Shown in pieces: positions 43,735-53,734 of a stretch of 64,000 bases of DNA. The position numbers and the translations under genes are program-made. Position 1 is the first letter of the stretch. Every line of letters begins with the position of its first letter. The stretch lies in assembly GCA_902494085.1 (NCBI GenBank), contig CABURU010000001.1:124001-188000 (forward strand). The letters are read 5' to 3'. This stretch comes from an uncultured Collinsella sp. GTDB lineage: Bacteria; Actinomycetota; Coriobacteriia; Coriobacteriales; Coriobacteriaceae. The notes under the pieces are model-generated. The model saw only the letters and a list, made by a program, of their open reading frames with translations, was not told the DNA's origin and did no database searches.

Positions 43735-43743
43735 TGTTATTCT
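43735..43743 (+). promoter_or_regulatory. Extended -10 promoter of ruvCAB
   Basis: TGTTATTCT gives a -10 TATTCT (43738-43743) with an upstream TG. No good -35. About 70 bases before ruvC. Confidence 0.45.
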
Positions 43744-43812
43744 AGAACAGACGTTCGTGATTGATGCGCGGGGTCTTGCCTTGCGCTTGGTAGAAGACGA
43801 GGGGAGGTTGGC

Positions 43813-44334
43813 TTGGTTATCTTGGGCATCGACCCCGGTTTGGCTCATACGGGTTGGGGGATTATCGAGGAGCGGCGTGGCGAGGTTCGCTGCCGTGCCT
43901 ATGGCTGCATCGAGACCAGTGCCGGAAGTCCGCTCGCGGTGCGCCTGTCGCATATCGCCCATGACCTTAAGGACGTCGTCGAGCGTTATCGACCCGACAC
44001 GGCTGCTGTCGAGAGCATCTACTTTGGCGCCAACGTTCGTTCGGCCATCCCCACGGCGCATGCCCGCGGTGCTGCGCTTGTGGCGCTTTCGGAGTGCGCG
44101 CTCGAGATTGGCGAGTACACGCCCATGCAGATCAAACAAGCTGTGGTGGGCACCGGCGCCGCGGACAAGCGGCAGGTCGCCTACATGGTACGCACGCTCA
44201 CGCAGCTCGACCACGACCCGCATCCCGACCATGCCGCCGATGCCCTGGCCTGCGCCATCTGCCATGTAAACCTCAGCCGCACCCGCGTCCTCACCGGTGG
44301 CGAGTTCTATCAACAGAGAGGAACCGGATACTGA
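43813..44334 (+). CDS. ruvC: Holliday junction resolvase RuvC
   Basis: 173 residues. Cuts four-way junctions symmetrically, bound by RuvAB. Catalytic acids are visible: Asp7 in LGIDPGLA, Glu67 in AVESIYFG and the C-terminal HPDHAADALA block (His140, Asp143). The start is a TTG at 43813 with GGGGAGG 5 bases upstream; starting here gives the usual N-terminus. Stop overlaps the ruvA start by one base, so the three ruv genes form one coupled operon. Confidence 0.95.
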   Translation: MVILGIDPGLAHTGWGIIEERRGEVRCRAYGCIETSAGSPLAVRLSHIAHDLKDVVERYRPDTAAVESIYFGANVRSAIPTAHARGAALVALSECALEIGEYTPMQIKQAVVGTGAADKRQVAYMVRTLTQLDHDPHPDHAADALACAICHVNLSRTRVLTGGEFYQQRGTGY

Positions 44335-44954
44335 TGATTTCCCAGCTCCACGGAACGCTTGTCGAAGCCACGATGAGCTCTGCTGTCGTCGATGTGTCGG
44401 GCGTTGGCTTCGAGCTCGGCATCTCGGGCAGCACTGCGGCCACGTTGCCGACGCCCGGCGGCGAGGTCCGCCTCTACACACGTATGCAGGTGCGCGAGGA
44501 CGCCATGACACTTTTCGGTTTTTCCTCAAAGGATGAGCGCACGATGTTCGACCGGCTCGTGTCCGTCTCGGGCGTTGGCCCGCGCTTGGCGCTCGCCGTG
44601 CTTTCCACCTATACCGTGGGGCAGCTGTACTCGTTGGTGATGGCCGAGGACGACAAGGGCATGGCCAAGGTACCCGGCGTGGGCAAAAAGACGGCTCAGC
44701 GCCTGATCCTGGAACTCAAGAGTACCTTTGCCAAGGACAAGGGCTTTGTGCCGGTCGACGTGATTCCCGGACAGGTTGCGATGCCGGTTCCCGCCGCCGC
44801 TCCTTCGGCAATCGATGACGCCCGCGCGGCGCTCCTTTCCATGGGCTTTAGCCCGCAGGAGACCGATGTTGCCCTGAGCGGGTATGATGGGCAGAATATG
44901 CGTGTCGAGGATCTGCTCGGCGCGGCGCTTAAGCGACTTGGAATGGATGCGTGA
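44334..44954 (+). CDS. ruvA: Holliday junction DNA helicase subunit RuvA
   Basis: 206 residues. Binds the junction and loads RuvB. N-terminal OB fold ([27 protein letters not shown]), two helix-hairpin-helix motifs ([14 protein letters not shown] and [16 protein letters not shown]), and the C-terminal RuvB-contact domain ([16 protein letters not shown]). Length is normal. Starts in TGATG overlap with ruvC and ends in TGATG overlap with ruvB. Confidence 0.96.
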   Translation: MISQLHGTLVEATMSSAVVDVSGVGFELGISGSTAATLPTPGGEVRLYTRMQVREDAMTLFGFSSKDERTMFDRLVSVSGVGPRLALAVLSTYTVGQLYSLVMAEDDKGMAKVPGVGKKTAQRLILELKSTFAKDKGFVPVDVIPGQVAMPVPAAAPSAIDDARAALLSMGFSPQETDVALSGYDGQNMRVEDLLGAALKRLGMDA

Positions 44955-46021
44955 TGTGGGAAGCCGATGACTCTCAGGACCTGTGGGCGACGCCCGGCAA
45001 CTCGCCGGCGGCATCCATGGCGCACGGCGAGCGCATGGTGGGCTCGGAGCTGACGGCCGAGGACCTCGATGTCGACCGCACTTTGCGCCCCCAGCGTCTG
45101 GACGACTACTGCGGCCAGGAGCACATCAAGCAGAGCCTGCGCGTGTTGATCGAAGCGGCGCAGAGCCGTGGCGAGACGCTCGACCACGTGATCTTCTCGG
45201 GTCCTCCGGGCCTGGGCAAGACCACGCTGGCCACCGTTATCGCCAACGAGCTGGGCGCTCAGATCAAGACCACGAGTGGCCCTGCCATCGCGCGCACGGG
45301 CGACCTGGCGGCCATCCTTACTAACTTGCAGCCGGGTGATGTGCTGTTTATCGACGAGATCCACCGCCTCAACCGTTCGGTCGAGGAAGTCCTGTATCCC
45401 GCGATGGAGGACTTTGCGCTCGATATCGTGATTGGCAAGGGTCCGGCGGCGCGCTCGATTCGCCTGGATATTCCCAAGTTTACGCTGGTAGCGGCAACGA
45501 CCCGCTCAGGCATGTTGACCGGCCCGTTGCGCGACCGCTTTGGCATTTCATATCGCCTGGATTACTACACGGTCGAGGAGCTCGCGCAGATTGTGACGCG
45601 CTCGGCGACTATCCTGGGCGTGACGATCGACCATCCCAGTGCACTCGAGATCGGCTCGCGTTCGCGCGGCACGCCACGTCTTGCCAACCGCCTGCTCAAG
45701 CGCGTGCGCGATTACGCACAGGTGCGTGGCAACGGCCCTATCGAGCTCGATATCTGCCGCCAGGCGCTCGAGTTCTTCGAGATCGACGAGCTCGGTCTGG
45801 ACTGGATGGATATTCGTATCTTGGAGACGCTTGCCAAGACGTTCTCCGGCCGTGCTGTAGGCCTGACGACCCTTGCCAGCGCGGTGGGCGAGGATCCGGG
45901 CACGCTCGAGGATGTCTATGAGCCCTATTTGCTGCAGTGCGGGTTGATGATTCGTACGCCGCAGGGCCGTCAGGCAACCCTTCGCACCTTTGAGCACCTG
46001 GGGATTGAACCTACCGTTTAG
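44954..46021 (+). CDS. ruvB: Holliday junction branch-migration ATPase RuvB
   Basis: 355 residues from the ATG at 44954 (GTG 44951 is possible). AAA+ motor: Walker [12 protein letters not shown], Walker [10 protein letters not shown], sensor 1 ATTRSG, arginine finger GPLRDRFG. The winged-helix end is complete ([21 protein letters not shown]). Translation depends on coupling to ruvA, as no independent SD is evident. Confidence 0.96.
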   Translation: MWEADDSQDLWATPGNSPAASMAHGERMVGSELTAEDLDVDRTLRPQRLDDYCGQEHIKQSLRVLIEAAQSRGETLDHVIFSGPPGLGKTTLATVIANELGAQIKTTSGPAIARTGDLAAILTNLQPGDVLFIDEIHRLNRSVEEVLYPAMEDFALDIVIGKGPAARSIRLDIPKFTLVAATTRSGMLTGPLRDRFGISYRLDYYTVEELAQIVTRSATILGVTIDHPSALEIGSRSRGTPRLANRLLKRVRDYAQVRGNGPIELDICRQALEFFEIDELGLDWMDIRILETLAKTFSGRAVGLTTLASAVGEDPGTLEDVYEPYLLQCGLMIRTPQGRQATLRTFEHLGIEPTV

Positions 46022-46097
46022 GGCGTTTTGTTTTGGCTAGTCTGTAGGCTATCGCTGAGCATTGGATAAACATATCGCCATTCATCGGTTACGGGTG

Positions 46098-46125
46098 TTT
46101 TACTATTGTGCGCCCGTGCTATGCT
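46098..46125 (+). promoter_or_regulatory. Promoter of fhs
   Basis: TTTTAC (46098-46103), spacer 16, extended -10 TGCTATGCT (TATGCT 46120-46125). About 40 bases before the start codon. Confidence 0.5.
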
Positions 46126-46165
46126 GAATTGGTCTTTTTCTCATTCGGTAACGAAAGGACCGCCC

Positions 46166-47833
46166 ATGCCTACTGACATCGAAATCGCACGTTCCGTCAC
46201 GCCGCTGCCCATTACCGAGGTGGCTAAGAACGCCGGCGTCGACGTAAAGCACCTGATTCCGTACGGCTTCGACAAGGCTAAGGTTGACTATTCACTGCTC
46301 AACGAGCCGACCGATCACCAGGCCAAGCTCGTTCTCGTGACCGCTATCAACCCAACGCCTGCGGGCGAGGGCAAGACCACCACGACCATCGGTCTGGCCG
46401 ATGGCCTGCGTCGTCGCGGCGTCAAGAGTGCCGTGGCCCTGCGCGAGCCTTCGCTCGGCCCCGTCTTTGGCGTTAAGGGCGGTGCTGCCGGCGGCGGCTG
46501 GGCTCAGGTCATCCCCATGGAGGATATCAACCTGCACTTTACCGGCGACTTCCACGCTATCGGTGCTGCCAATAACCTGCTGGCCGCAATGCTCGACAAC
46601 CATATTCAGCAGGGCAATCAGCTCGGTATTGACGTTAAGCGCATCACTTGGAAGCGCGTCGTCGATATGAACGACCGTCAGCTGCGCCACGTTATCGACG
46701 GCATTGGCGGTAAGGCCCAGGGCGTGCCGCGCGAGGACGGCTTCGATATCACCGTCGCCTCCGAGGTCATGGCAATCCTGTGCCTGTCTACGAGCATCAG
46801 CGACCTCAAGGAGCGCCTGGGCGAGATCGTCGTCGGCTACAGCTTTGCCGGCGAGCCCGTCCGTGCCCGCGACCTTAAGGCCCAGGGTGCCATGGCCGCG
46901 TTGCTTAAGGACGCGCTCAAGCCCAACCTGGTGCAAACGCTCGAGGGCACGCCCGCGTTTGTCCACGGCGGTCCCTTCGCCAACATTGCCCACGGCTGCA
47001 ACTCTATCATGGCCACGCGTATGGCGATGCGCTTTGGCGATGTCGCCATTACCGAGGCCGGCTTTGGTGCCGATTTGGGCGCCGAGAAATTCCTCGACAT
47101 CAAGTGCCGCATGACGGGTGTTCGCCCCAGCGCCGTCGTGATTGTCGCCACAGCCCGTGCGCTTAAGTACAACGGTGGCGTCGCCAAGGCCGACCTCAAC
47201 GAGGAGAACCTCGAGGCACTCAAGGCTGGCATGCCCAACCTGCTGCGTCATGTCGACAACATCCAGAACGTTTATGGTCTGCCCTGCGTGGTCGCCATCA
47301 ATCGATTCCCGACGGACACCGAGGCCGAGCTTGCGCTCATCGAGTCCGAGTGTCAGAAGCTCGGCGTCAACGTTAAACTTTCCGAGGTCTGGGCCAAGGG
47401 CGGCGAGGGCGCGCTCGAGCTTGCCGATGAGGTCATGCGTCTGATTGAGCAGCCGAGCGAGCTCAAGTTTGCCTACGAGGACGGTGCCGATGTTGCCGAT
47501 GCCCTCGAGGCCGTTGCCACCAAGGTCTACCGCGCCGATGGCGTCGACTTTACCCCTGCTGCCAAGCGCCAGCTCGCCGAGCTGCGCGAGAACGGCTTTG
47601 GCAACCTGCCGGTTTGCGTCGCCAAGACGCAGTACAGCTTTAGCGACAACGCCAAGGCCCTGGGCGCTCCCGAGAACTTCCGCATCACCGTGCGTGAGCT
47701 CAAGGTTTCTGCCGGCGCCCACTTTGTGGTCGCGCTGACCGGCAGTGTTCTGACCATGCCGGGTCTGCCCAAGGTGCCCGCGGCCGAAAACATCGACGTC
47801 GACAACGACGGCAACATCACCGGCCTGTTCTAA
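46166..47833 (+). CDS. fhs: Formate-tetrahydrofolate ligase (10-formyl-THF synthetase)
   Basis: 555 residues. Joins formate to THF with ATP, the entry of formate into one-carbon metabolism. ATP loop [18 protein letters not shown], then [36 protein letters not shown] and LREPSLG are all standard. Full length. ATG 46166 has AAAGGA upstream; the open frame begins earlier without SD. Monocistronic, with its own promoter and terminator. Functionally tied to fchA and folD at 58-60 kb. Confidence 0.96.
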   Translation: MPTDIEIARSVTPLPITEVAKNAGVDVKHLIPYGFDKAKVDYSLLNEPTDHQAKLVLVTAINPTPAGEGKTTTTIGLADGLRRRGVKSAVALREPSLGPVFGVKGGAAGGGWAQVIPMEDINLHFTGDFHAIGAANNLLAAMLDNHIQQGNQLGIDVKRITWKRVVDMNDRQLRHVIDGIGGKAQGVPREDGFDITVASEVMAILCLSTSISDLKERLGEIVVGYSFAGEPVRARDLKAQGAMAALLKDALKPNLVQTLEGTPAFVHGGPFANIAHGCNSIMATRMAMRFGDVAITEAGFGADLGAEKFLDIKCRMTGVRPSAVVIVATARALKYNGGVAKADLNEENLEALKAGMPNLLRHVDNIQNVYGLPCVVAINRFPTDTEAELALIESECQKLGVNVKLSEVWAKGGEGALELADEVMRLIEQPSELKFAYEDGADVADALEAVATKVYRADGVDFTPAAKRQLAELRENGFGNLPVCVAKTQYSFSDNAKALGAPENFRITVRELKVSAGAHFVVALTGSVLTMPGLPKVPAAENIDVDNDGNITGLF

Positions 47834-47859
47834 GTCTGCTGCTCATAGCCGCTTGTCCG

Positions 47860-47894
47860 CCCCGCCGTGCCCACAAGGCCCGGCGGGGCTTTTT
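47860..47894 (+). terminator. Rho-independent terminator of fhs
   Basis: CCCCGCCG ... CGGCGGGG hairpin followed by CTTTTT. Confidence 0.88.
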
Positions 47895-48012
47895 GATCCT
47901 TAGGCCCGCGCATGTCTTGTAGATACCGACGGACTCTGCCCATCATAGGCTTTTGCGCGGGTAGAATGCATGGATAACTTGAGGCTCACGCGCGACGGAA
48001 AGGAATCGTTGC

Positions 48013-49002
48013 ATGGATCAGGACAAGACAACCGTGATGGGCGGCTACGGTTCCGCGCAGGCTGGCGATAGCGCCGATGCGACCCGCGTTGTTCCCAACC
48101 CCGGTTATACCGACCCCGCGGCGACCCAGCCTTCTGCCGAGCCCACCCGGGTTATGGGCTATGGCGACACGGCGCAGGATTCTTACGCTGCATCTTCGCA
48201 AGGCCCCTATGGCAACGCAGCTCCGGACCCGTTTGATTACGCGCCGCAGGATTCTTATGCCGCCTCGACGCCGAATCCCTATGATGACCTGCCGCAGAAT
48301 CCCATTCCGCAGCCTCAGCAGACGACGTATATGCCTCGCACGGCGCAGCCTCGCTACGAGTCGCGCGAGCCGTATCGCGAGTACCCCAAGTCGATACCGC
48401 AATATGGCGAGGACGAGGAGAAGAAGCCGTCGCGTTCGTCGAGCGTGATCAAGAAGATCCTCATCGTACTGGCGATCTTCTTTGCGCTGTCGGTTGTGTT
48501 TGCCATCGTGTCGGGCATGCTCAACAAGCGAGGGAGTTCAACGGCCGATACCACTGCCGAGCAAACTGAGTCCGCCTCGTCTAGCGCCGTCGATCTGAGC
48601 GATATCCCGGGGCAGTACTGGTCCAACGCCAAGAAGATCCTCAAGTCGCACGGCGCCGATCTTTCGAATGCCGTGGTCCTGACTGATGATGGCTCAACGC
48701 CCGTCGTCGATGCCAACTGGGTCGTTACTTCTGCCTACTATAACGACAACGGCAACCTCGAAATTCAACTCACGCACAAGAACAGCTCGGGCAACTCATC
48801 CGACGGCCAAAGCGGTACCGACAGTTCGAGCTCCAATACGCTGGAGGACTTGAGCAACAAGGCACAGGAGTTGGGAGACAAGGCGCAAGAGCTGGGCGAC
48901 ACGGCACAAAACCTGGGCGATACCGCGCAGAACTTGGGCGGCATGGCGACGGATGCCTGGAACGCCCTGCAAAACGGCATCTCGGGCGCGCAGGGAAACT
49001 AG
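48013..49002 (+). CDS. Single-pass membrane protein with Pro-rich cytoplasmic region and PASTA-like outer part
   Basis: 329 residues of unknown function. Residues 1-140 are low-complexity, rich in Pro, Tyr, Ala and Gln, with three Thr-centred motifs (KTTVMGGY, ATRVVP, PTRVMGYG) that resemble sites phosphorylated by Ser/Thr kinases and read by FHA domains in Actinobacteria; this is inference. A membrane helix spans about 148-170. Outside, 190-250 (IPGQYWSNAKKILKSHG...) looks somewhat like a PASTA repeat. It is followed by a Ser-rich linker and a repeat AQELGDKAQELGDTAQNLGD (about 285-310) suited to a coiled coil. GGAAAGGAA precedes ATG 48013. Convergent with the CDF gene. Confidence 0.7.
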   Translation: MDQDKTTVMGGYGSAQAGDSADATRVVPNPGYTDPAATQPSAEPTRVMGYGDTAQDSYAASSQGPYGNAAPDPFDYAPQDSYAASTPNPYDDLPQNPIPQPQQTTYMPRTAQPRYESREPYREYPKSIPQYGEDEEKKPSRSSSVIKKILIVLAIFFALSVVFAIVSGMLNKRGSSTADTTAEQTESASSSAVDLSDIPGQYWSNAKKILKSHGADLSNAVVLTDDGSTPVVDANWVVTSAYYNDNGNLEIQLTHKNSSGNSSDGQSGTDSSSSNTLEDLSNKAQELGDKAQELGDTAQNLGDTAQNLGGMATDAWNALQNGISGAQGN

Positions 49003-49020
49003 CGGACGAGCGGAGCGGGG

Positions 49021-50202
49021 CTACAGCTGCTCGGCCGGACGCTCGGGCGAGCTAAAGCCCGAATCAAACGTGACGACGCATGAGACGTCGGGCCGGCGCT
49101 CGTGCACGATGCGCGTGACGAGCTCCAGCAGCTCCTCGTCGGATATGTCAAAGCCGTCGGGACGCACCAGGTCAAACGAAACGAACCCGTCGTGCTCGTG
49201 CAGGTCGTGGATGGAGGGCGCGGGATCGATCTGCATGACGCCGCGCTTGACCCAGCCGCGCAGGTCGTCGCCAGTGGTGGCGATGGGGTCGCAGTGCAGC
49301 GTGATATCGATGCCCATCTGGCGCTTGATGTCGTGCTCGATGGTGTCCAGAATCTCGTGGTGCTCAAATGCGTCGCCCTCGCCGGGCATCTCCACGTGGG
49401 CGCTGGCAAACTGACGACCGGGGCCGTAGTCGTGCACCATCAGGTCGTGTGTGCCCAAAACCTGCGGATAGGACATGATCTTGTCGCGGATTGCTTGGAC
49501 GAGCTTGGGGTCGGGCGCTTGCCCCAGCAACGGGCTGATGGCGTCGCGCACTAGGCTCATGCCGCTGATGCAGATGAAGATGCCCACACCCAGGCCTGCC
49601 CAGCCATCGAGGTCAAAGCCGGTCGTCTGCGAAATAAGCGCCGCCACCAAGACCGAGCCCGAGGTGATGACGTCGTTTTTGGAGTCCTGCGCCGTGGCGA
49701 TGAGCGTTTCGGAATCGATGCGGTTACCCAGCGTGCGGTTGAACGCGGCCATCCAGAGCTTTACGAGCATGGACGTAGCCAGTGCCGCAAGGGAAATGAA
49801 CGTGTAAGCGGTGGGGGAAGGCTTGATGATCTTGGTGACCGACTCGAGGATCAGATTGATGCCGACGGCGCAAACCAGGACGGCGACGAACAGGCCGGCT
49901 AGGTACTCATAGCGACCGTGGCCATAGGGGTGGCCTTCGTCTGCCGGGCGGCTGGCAAGGCGGAACCCGAGCAGACTCACGATGTTGCTCGAGGCATCGG
50001 AGAGGTTGTTGAAAGCGTCGGCGATGAGGGAGACGGAGCCGGCGAGCAGGCCCGCGATGCCCTTGGCCAGGCACAGGGTGATGTTGAGGCCAATGCAGAC
50101 GAGGCTTGCGGAAAAGCCCGCGTTGGTGCGGCAAGATGCATCGACCGGCTCGCTCTCGCTGCCGGGAACAAGCGTATGTACCAGCCGATTTACAAATAGC
50201 AT
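49021..50202 (-). CDS. Cation diffusion facilitator (CDF) family metal exporter
   Basis: 393 residues from ATG 50202 (GAGGACG upstream on the minus strand); the open frame reaches 50361 without support. Six membrane helices. Metal site residues in SLIADAFNNLSDASSN (Asp62, Asp69) and in a later helix (TAQDSKNDVITS). HPYGHGRYEY (91-100) is the common loop. A long cytoplasmic C-terminal domain (about 230-393) carries several His residues, more than in a minimal ferredoxin-like CDF tail. Usual substrates are zinc, iron, cobalt or manganese; the sequence does not decide which. Confidence 0.9.
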   Translation of the reverse strand: MLFVNRLVHTLVPGSESEPVDASCRTNAGFSASLVCIGLNITLCLAKGIAGLLAGSVSLIADAFNNLSDASSNIVSLLGFRLASRPADEGHPYGHGRYEYLAGLFVAVLVCAVGINLILESVTKIIKPSPTAYTFISLAALATSMLVKLWMAAFNRTLGNRIDSETLIATAQDSKNDVITSGSVLVAALISQTTGFDLDGWAGLGVGIFICISGMSLVRDAISPLLGQAPDPKLVQAIRDKIMSYPQVLGTHDLMVHDYGPGRQFASAHVEMPGEGDAFEHHEILDTIEHDIKRQMGIDITLHCDPIATTGDDLRGWVKRGVMQIDPAPSIHDLHEHDGFVSFDLVRPDGFDISDEELLELVTRIVHERRPDVSCVVTFDSGFSSPERPAEQL

Positions 50203-50420
50203 AGCGGTCGTCCTCACAATCATGTTTAAGGGGATAGTGTAGCTCGCACGGGGGCGCCGTGCGCCGATGCTCAGAAAATGCAGCAATAGTCTGCCGGTGC
50301 TAACGAGCGAGCCTTCTCGTCTGCCTGGGTGGTCCATTTTGGGCCACATGGGTATGGGCATGTGCCTGCTTGCTCGACATACTTAATGTCGACAGCCCCT
50401 GTGCAAAGGAGGACGTTTCC

Positions 50421-51758
50421 ATGGACGAGATGTTTGCCATTAAATGTCAAAACTGCGGCGGCCCTATGTACTCGCACCAGGCTAAGCGCAGCTTTGAGCG
50501 CGCCTATTGCGGCACGGTGGTTCCGTGGCAGGCGGACGCCGGAGAGCCCAAGAGCGCTTTGGGTATTCGCCATACGCCGTTGACGGTGGTGGATGGACTG
50601 CTCAAACTCACGCATGTGTCGCAACTCGAGCGCCCGCAGGACCCGGACTGGTATTTCTTCAATGCGCACTGGCGCAATCAGTCGGTCCTGGAACATCTGC
50701 TGTGGGAGGATCGCGGCACGGCGCAGGAGTTCCAAGAGGCCACGCATGTGAGCATTCCTTGCCCCTTCTGCGGAGCGTCCTTTGAGGGCGAGTCAACGCA
50801 GCGTGTGTTTGAGTGCCCGTCCTGCGGCAATAAGATCGGCATTGCGGACCTGCTCAAGCCGGGGACGTTTAGCAAGCGCCTGACCATGGGCGTTGGTGCG
50901 GAGTATGTGCCCGAGCAGGGTATTCCCTGCGAAATCTCGCCGCAGCAGGCACGTGCCAACGCGCTGCAGCTGGTGCGCCAGTATCCGGATGCCTTTGCCG
51001 GGCACGACGTGGAAGACGCGATCCAAAACGACATGATGCTCTTCTATTTCCCCATGGCGCTGGTGGACTTGCGCATGATGGCGAGCTTCCCGGGCAAGGG
51101 CCTGAGCAAGGAGGCCTTGGTGTACTACGAGGTGCTCGACTGGGCATACCCCAGGGCAAACTACCTGGACGTTCGCCTCATGGGCATTTTGGAGCCGTGG
51201 GACTTTGCCAAGGTCGGTCCGTTCGATCCCGCCATGCAGGAAGGTGACTTTCGCGTTGTCTCAGTCGATGCGTCTACCAAGGACCAGGTGGTCATTGATA
51301 ATTTGGCGCTCGACGTTGCGGGCAACGACGCCGAGGCTGTACTGGGGCTCAATAAAAAGAGCATTCGCATGTGGGCGCGCAAGGCCCGCAAACATAAGGA
51401 CGGCCTGGTGATGGTGCCGGTCTACTTTGTCGATCGTCCGGCGACAGACGGCCGCGATGGCGAGCAGGTGCGCATTGCCGTAAACGGCCAGACGGGCCGC
51501 GCGGCCGCGGTGGTGTTTAGCGACAAGCGCGAAACGCATATCGTGGCGTCGCTCAGCCCGAGCCTGCATCTGTCCGGTGAGAGCACCGTGCACGCCACGC
51601 CCGTCGAGGTCAAATACGTTAAATCGCCCTTCCTGTACCAGATCGTGCGCCGTGGAGGCGGCGAGCAACCGCGCCAGGTTGCAGCGGTTGCCGAGGGTTC
51701 CTACCGAGAGGAGAAGCCCAAACGCAAGGGCTTGTTCGCTGCGATCTTTGGGAAGTAG
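50421..51758 (+). CDS. Zinc-ribbon protein of unknown function
   Basis: 445 residues, soluble. Begins with a partial zinc ribbon (CQNCGG at 9-14, with only one further Cys, YCGT). A second, complete ribbon follows near 114-140 (CPFCGASF ... CPSCGNKI). The remaining 300 residues are mixed alpha/beta with no recognised catalytic motif, ending in a basic tail (KPKRKGLFAAIFGK). Similar proteins are often labelled TFIIB-type zinc-finger proteins without evidence of a transcription role. AAAGGAGGAC is an excellent SD for ATG 50421. No operon partner. Confidence 0.7.
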   Translation: MDEMFAIKCQNCGGPMYSHQAKRSFERAYCGTVVPWQADAGEPKSALGIRHTPLTVVDGLLKLTHVSQLERPQDPDWYFFNAHWRNQSVLEHLLWEDRGTAQEFQEATHVSIPCPFCGASFEGESTQRVFECPSCGNKIGIADLLKPGTFSKRLTMGVGAEYVPEQGIPCEISPQQARANALQLVRQYPDAFAGHDVEDAIQNDMMLFYFPMALVDLRMMASFPGKGLSKEALVYYEVLDWAYPRANYLDVRLMGILEPWDFAKVGPFDPAMQEGDFRVVSVDASTKDQVVIDNLALDVAGNDAEAVLGLNKKSIRMWARKARKHKDGLVMVPVYFVDRPATDGRDGEQVRIAVNGQTGRAAAVVFSDKRETHIVASLSPSLHLSGESTVHATPVEVKYVKSPFLYQIVRRGGGEQPRQVAAVAEGSYREEKPKRKGLFAAIFGK

Positions 51759-51837
51759 GGAAGCGCAGCATGGGACGGCTCGCAGGCATGCGGGCTGCCG
51801 TCCGGTAGTTTGGCAGGGGGTAGATGTAAATAAACGG

Positions 51838-51976
51838 TGGAGCGGCTGCAAAAGAGCCGCCTCGCTGGGCAAAATCAGGTTGTGCCGCGGAACCCGCTCC
51901 TCAGTTAGTCACACTTCGGAAGCGCGGGCAACGCAGACGCAAGTGTCTTAAGGGCCGGCTGCAACCGGCCCTTTTC
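51838..51976 (+). ncRNA. Candidate structured small RNA with terminator
   Basis: A 395-base gap (51759-52153) without a gene holds a series of stems: GCGGCT/AGCCGC (51842-51860), GGTT...AACC around GTGCCGCGG (about 51878-51895), a long imperfect stem CACACTT/AAGTGTC (51910-51947), and a strong terminator AGGGCCGG/CCGGCCCTTTT (51951-51976). The order of stems followed by a U-run suggests a discrete transcript. No tmRNA, SRP, RNase P or tRNA signature was recognised; GGTTGTGCCGCGG slightly resembles a T-box core, but no gene follows on this strand. Promoter not convincing. The rest of the gap shows nothing but a hairpin GGACGGC/GCCGTCC (51773-51803) after the previous gene. Confidence 0.35.
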
Positions 51977-52153
51977 TGTGGCAGCCAATGGGCCCACATC
52001 AGACGAAGGTCGCGTTTTTGCCTGTCAGGTCACGCTCGCCAGCCACGGCTAGAATGTCGTTGCCGGCGTCCATGACCGGTATTGTTTCGTAGCGTGCGCC
52101 TCAACCGCGGGTGCGCCTGCGACGGCTGCGGTGGTTTCGGTCGCAACGTGCTG

Positions 52154-53203
52154 CTACCCTTGCGTTTCGCCATTAGTCGCTTCGTTGATGGCGCGGTACT
52201 CGGCACTCAGCTCGCGCGCCAGCTCTTCCTTGCTTGGAAGATACGGCAGGTATTTGGCGGTAAACACTTGGTCGTTGTCTTCGGGCAGCGTGTACTCGAC
52301 GATCGAATCGCTTTTGTCCGCGCAGAGCACGATGCCTATGGGCGGATTGTCGCCTTCGTTCATGAGCTCACGCGTGTAGTAGTTCACATACATTTGCATC
52401 TGGCCCAGGTCCTGATGCGTAAGGTCATCGGTCTTAAGGTCGATGAGCACGAAGCAGCGCATCAGATAGTTGTAAAAAACAAGGTCAATATAGAAATGGC
52501 GTCCATCAAAGGTGATGCGCTTTTGGCGCGCCTCGAAAGCGAAGCCACGGCCAAGCTCCAGCAGGAACTTCTGAAGATGCGTGATGAGCGCCTGCTCTAG
52601 ATCGCTCTCGCGAAACGTAGCATCGTCCGAGAAACCTAAAAACTCCAGTACATATGGGTCGCGGATGATATCCTCGGGGCGACGAGCCGGGGCGCTCTCT
52701 TGGATTTCCTGGGTGACGGCCTCTTTGTCCTTGCTGGCAAGTAGGCGCTCGCGGAACATGGTGTTGATCTGGCGTTCGAGCTGACGCGTGCTCCAGCGAG
52801 AATCGGCGCATTCGTTCATGTACCAGGTGCGAGCTTCGGGGTCAGGAATGCGTATTAACCTGCGGTAATGTGTCCAGCTCAATTCGGGACGCAGTGAGTC
52901 CCGAATTGGAAATGCAAGATAGAACTGACGCATTTTGCGCAGCTCTCTTGCTTCAAAACTTTTACCAAAATCCTTGGTAAGTCTGATTGCGAGGGCCTTG
53001 AGCAGCGCCTCTCCATACTTGGCGCGCCCCTCTCCGCCCTGTTCATCAACAATACTCTTGCCGATCTCCCAATATGCCTCAACCATCGCAAAGTTAACGG
53101 CGGTATAGGCCTTGTCGCGAGCGGCGTTGAGAATCGAGGAGACCTGCTTGTAAAAACCTTCGGGCACGATTGCCGATTCTCCACGGTTTACCAGTTCGCC
53201 CAT
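52154..53203 (-). CDS. DUF1016 / YhcG-family PD-(D/E)XK nuclease
   Basis: 349 residues from ATG 53203. N-terminal DUF1016 helical domain (VNFAMVEAYWEIGKSIV; GKSFEARELRKMRQFY; LSWTHYRRLIRI) and C-terminal PDDEXK_6 nuclease domain with GRHFYIDLVFYN and LIDLKTDDL carrying the catalytic Asp and Lys. The gene is often found next to restriction systems and in mobile regions; here it is alone. The biological role is not settled. Weak SD. The region is somewhat less GC-rich than the neighbours, which may point to transfer. Confidence 0.9.
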   Translation of the reverse strand: MGELVNRGESAIVPEGFYKQVSSILNAARDKAYTAVNFAMVEAYWEIGKSIVDEQGGEGRAKYGEALLKALAIRLTKDFGKSFEARELRKMRQFYLAFPIRDSLRPELSWTHYRRLIRIPDPEARTWYMNECADSRWSTRQLERQINTMFRERLLASKDKEAVTQEIQESAPARRPEDIIRDPYVLEFLGFSDDATFRESDLEQALITHLQKFLLELGRGFAFEARQKRITFDGRHFYIDLVFYNYLMRCFVLIDLKTDDLTHQDLGQMQMYVNYYTRELMNEGDNPPIGIVLCADKSDSIVEYTLPEDNDQVFTAKYLPYLPSKEELARELSAEYRAINEATNGETQG

Positions 53204-53370
53204 CACTGTCGCCCCACTTTCCTTTTGTGGAATGCGTCTTTATCGCATTTAGTTTAAAGCCTCGCGCGGACACGAATTGCTGTGCTGTCTGACATCTTCG
53301 CATGGGGCCTTGCGGTGACTAAAATGTGACCATAGAGGCAGTTTTAGCGAATCCCACGGGAGTGACGCGT

Positions 53371-53640
53371 ATGGACAATAACACGCTGCTATTCCAGGAC
53401 AAAGGTTCGGGTAGGTATAAAGACGTCAAGATCTACCCCAACCGTATTGAGGTGCTCAAGAAGGGCACTTTTGGTGGCAAGCACACCGAGATTGTCTATC
53501 TTAAGGACATTACGGGGGTCAACAGGATCAAGGGCCGCGATGTTTTTCTGCGTAACAGGCTGTTGACTGCTTGTGTTTTTAGCCTGAGCAGCCGTGCGAA
53601 GGCCCAGGAGTTTGTTAACGCGCTGAACATGGTGATGTAG
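53371..53640 (+). CDS. Small PH-like domain protein
   Basis: 89 residues from ATG 53371 (GGGAG 9 bases before); a GTG at 53326 would add 15 residues. The strand pattern KDVKIYPNRIEVLKK...TEIVYLKDITGVNRI followed by a terminal helix (RAKAQEFVNALNMV) looks like a short bacterial PH (bPH) domain. No signal peptide or membrane segment. Function unknown. Convergent with the PI-PLC-like gene. Confidence 0.65.
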   Translation: MDNNTLLFQDKGSGRYKDVKIYPNRIEVLKKGTFGGKHTEIVYLKDITGVNRIKGRDVFLRNRLLTACVFSLSSRAKAQEFVNALNMVM

Positions 53641-53734
53641 CCTATGGCGGCGTTTGGGCCAAGGTAAAAATCGGGGGCACAGAACGGTGTCCTGCGCTCC
53701 CCATTGAGTCGATGTGTCTAAAAGGCCGGCTTGC

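Noticed and set aside
51870..51976. T-box riboswitch
   Set aside because: Only a weak likeness to the T-box core; no specifier-stem layout could be built and no amino-acid gene follows on the same strand.
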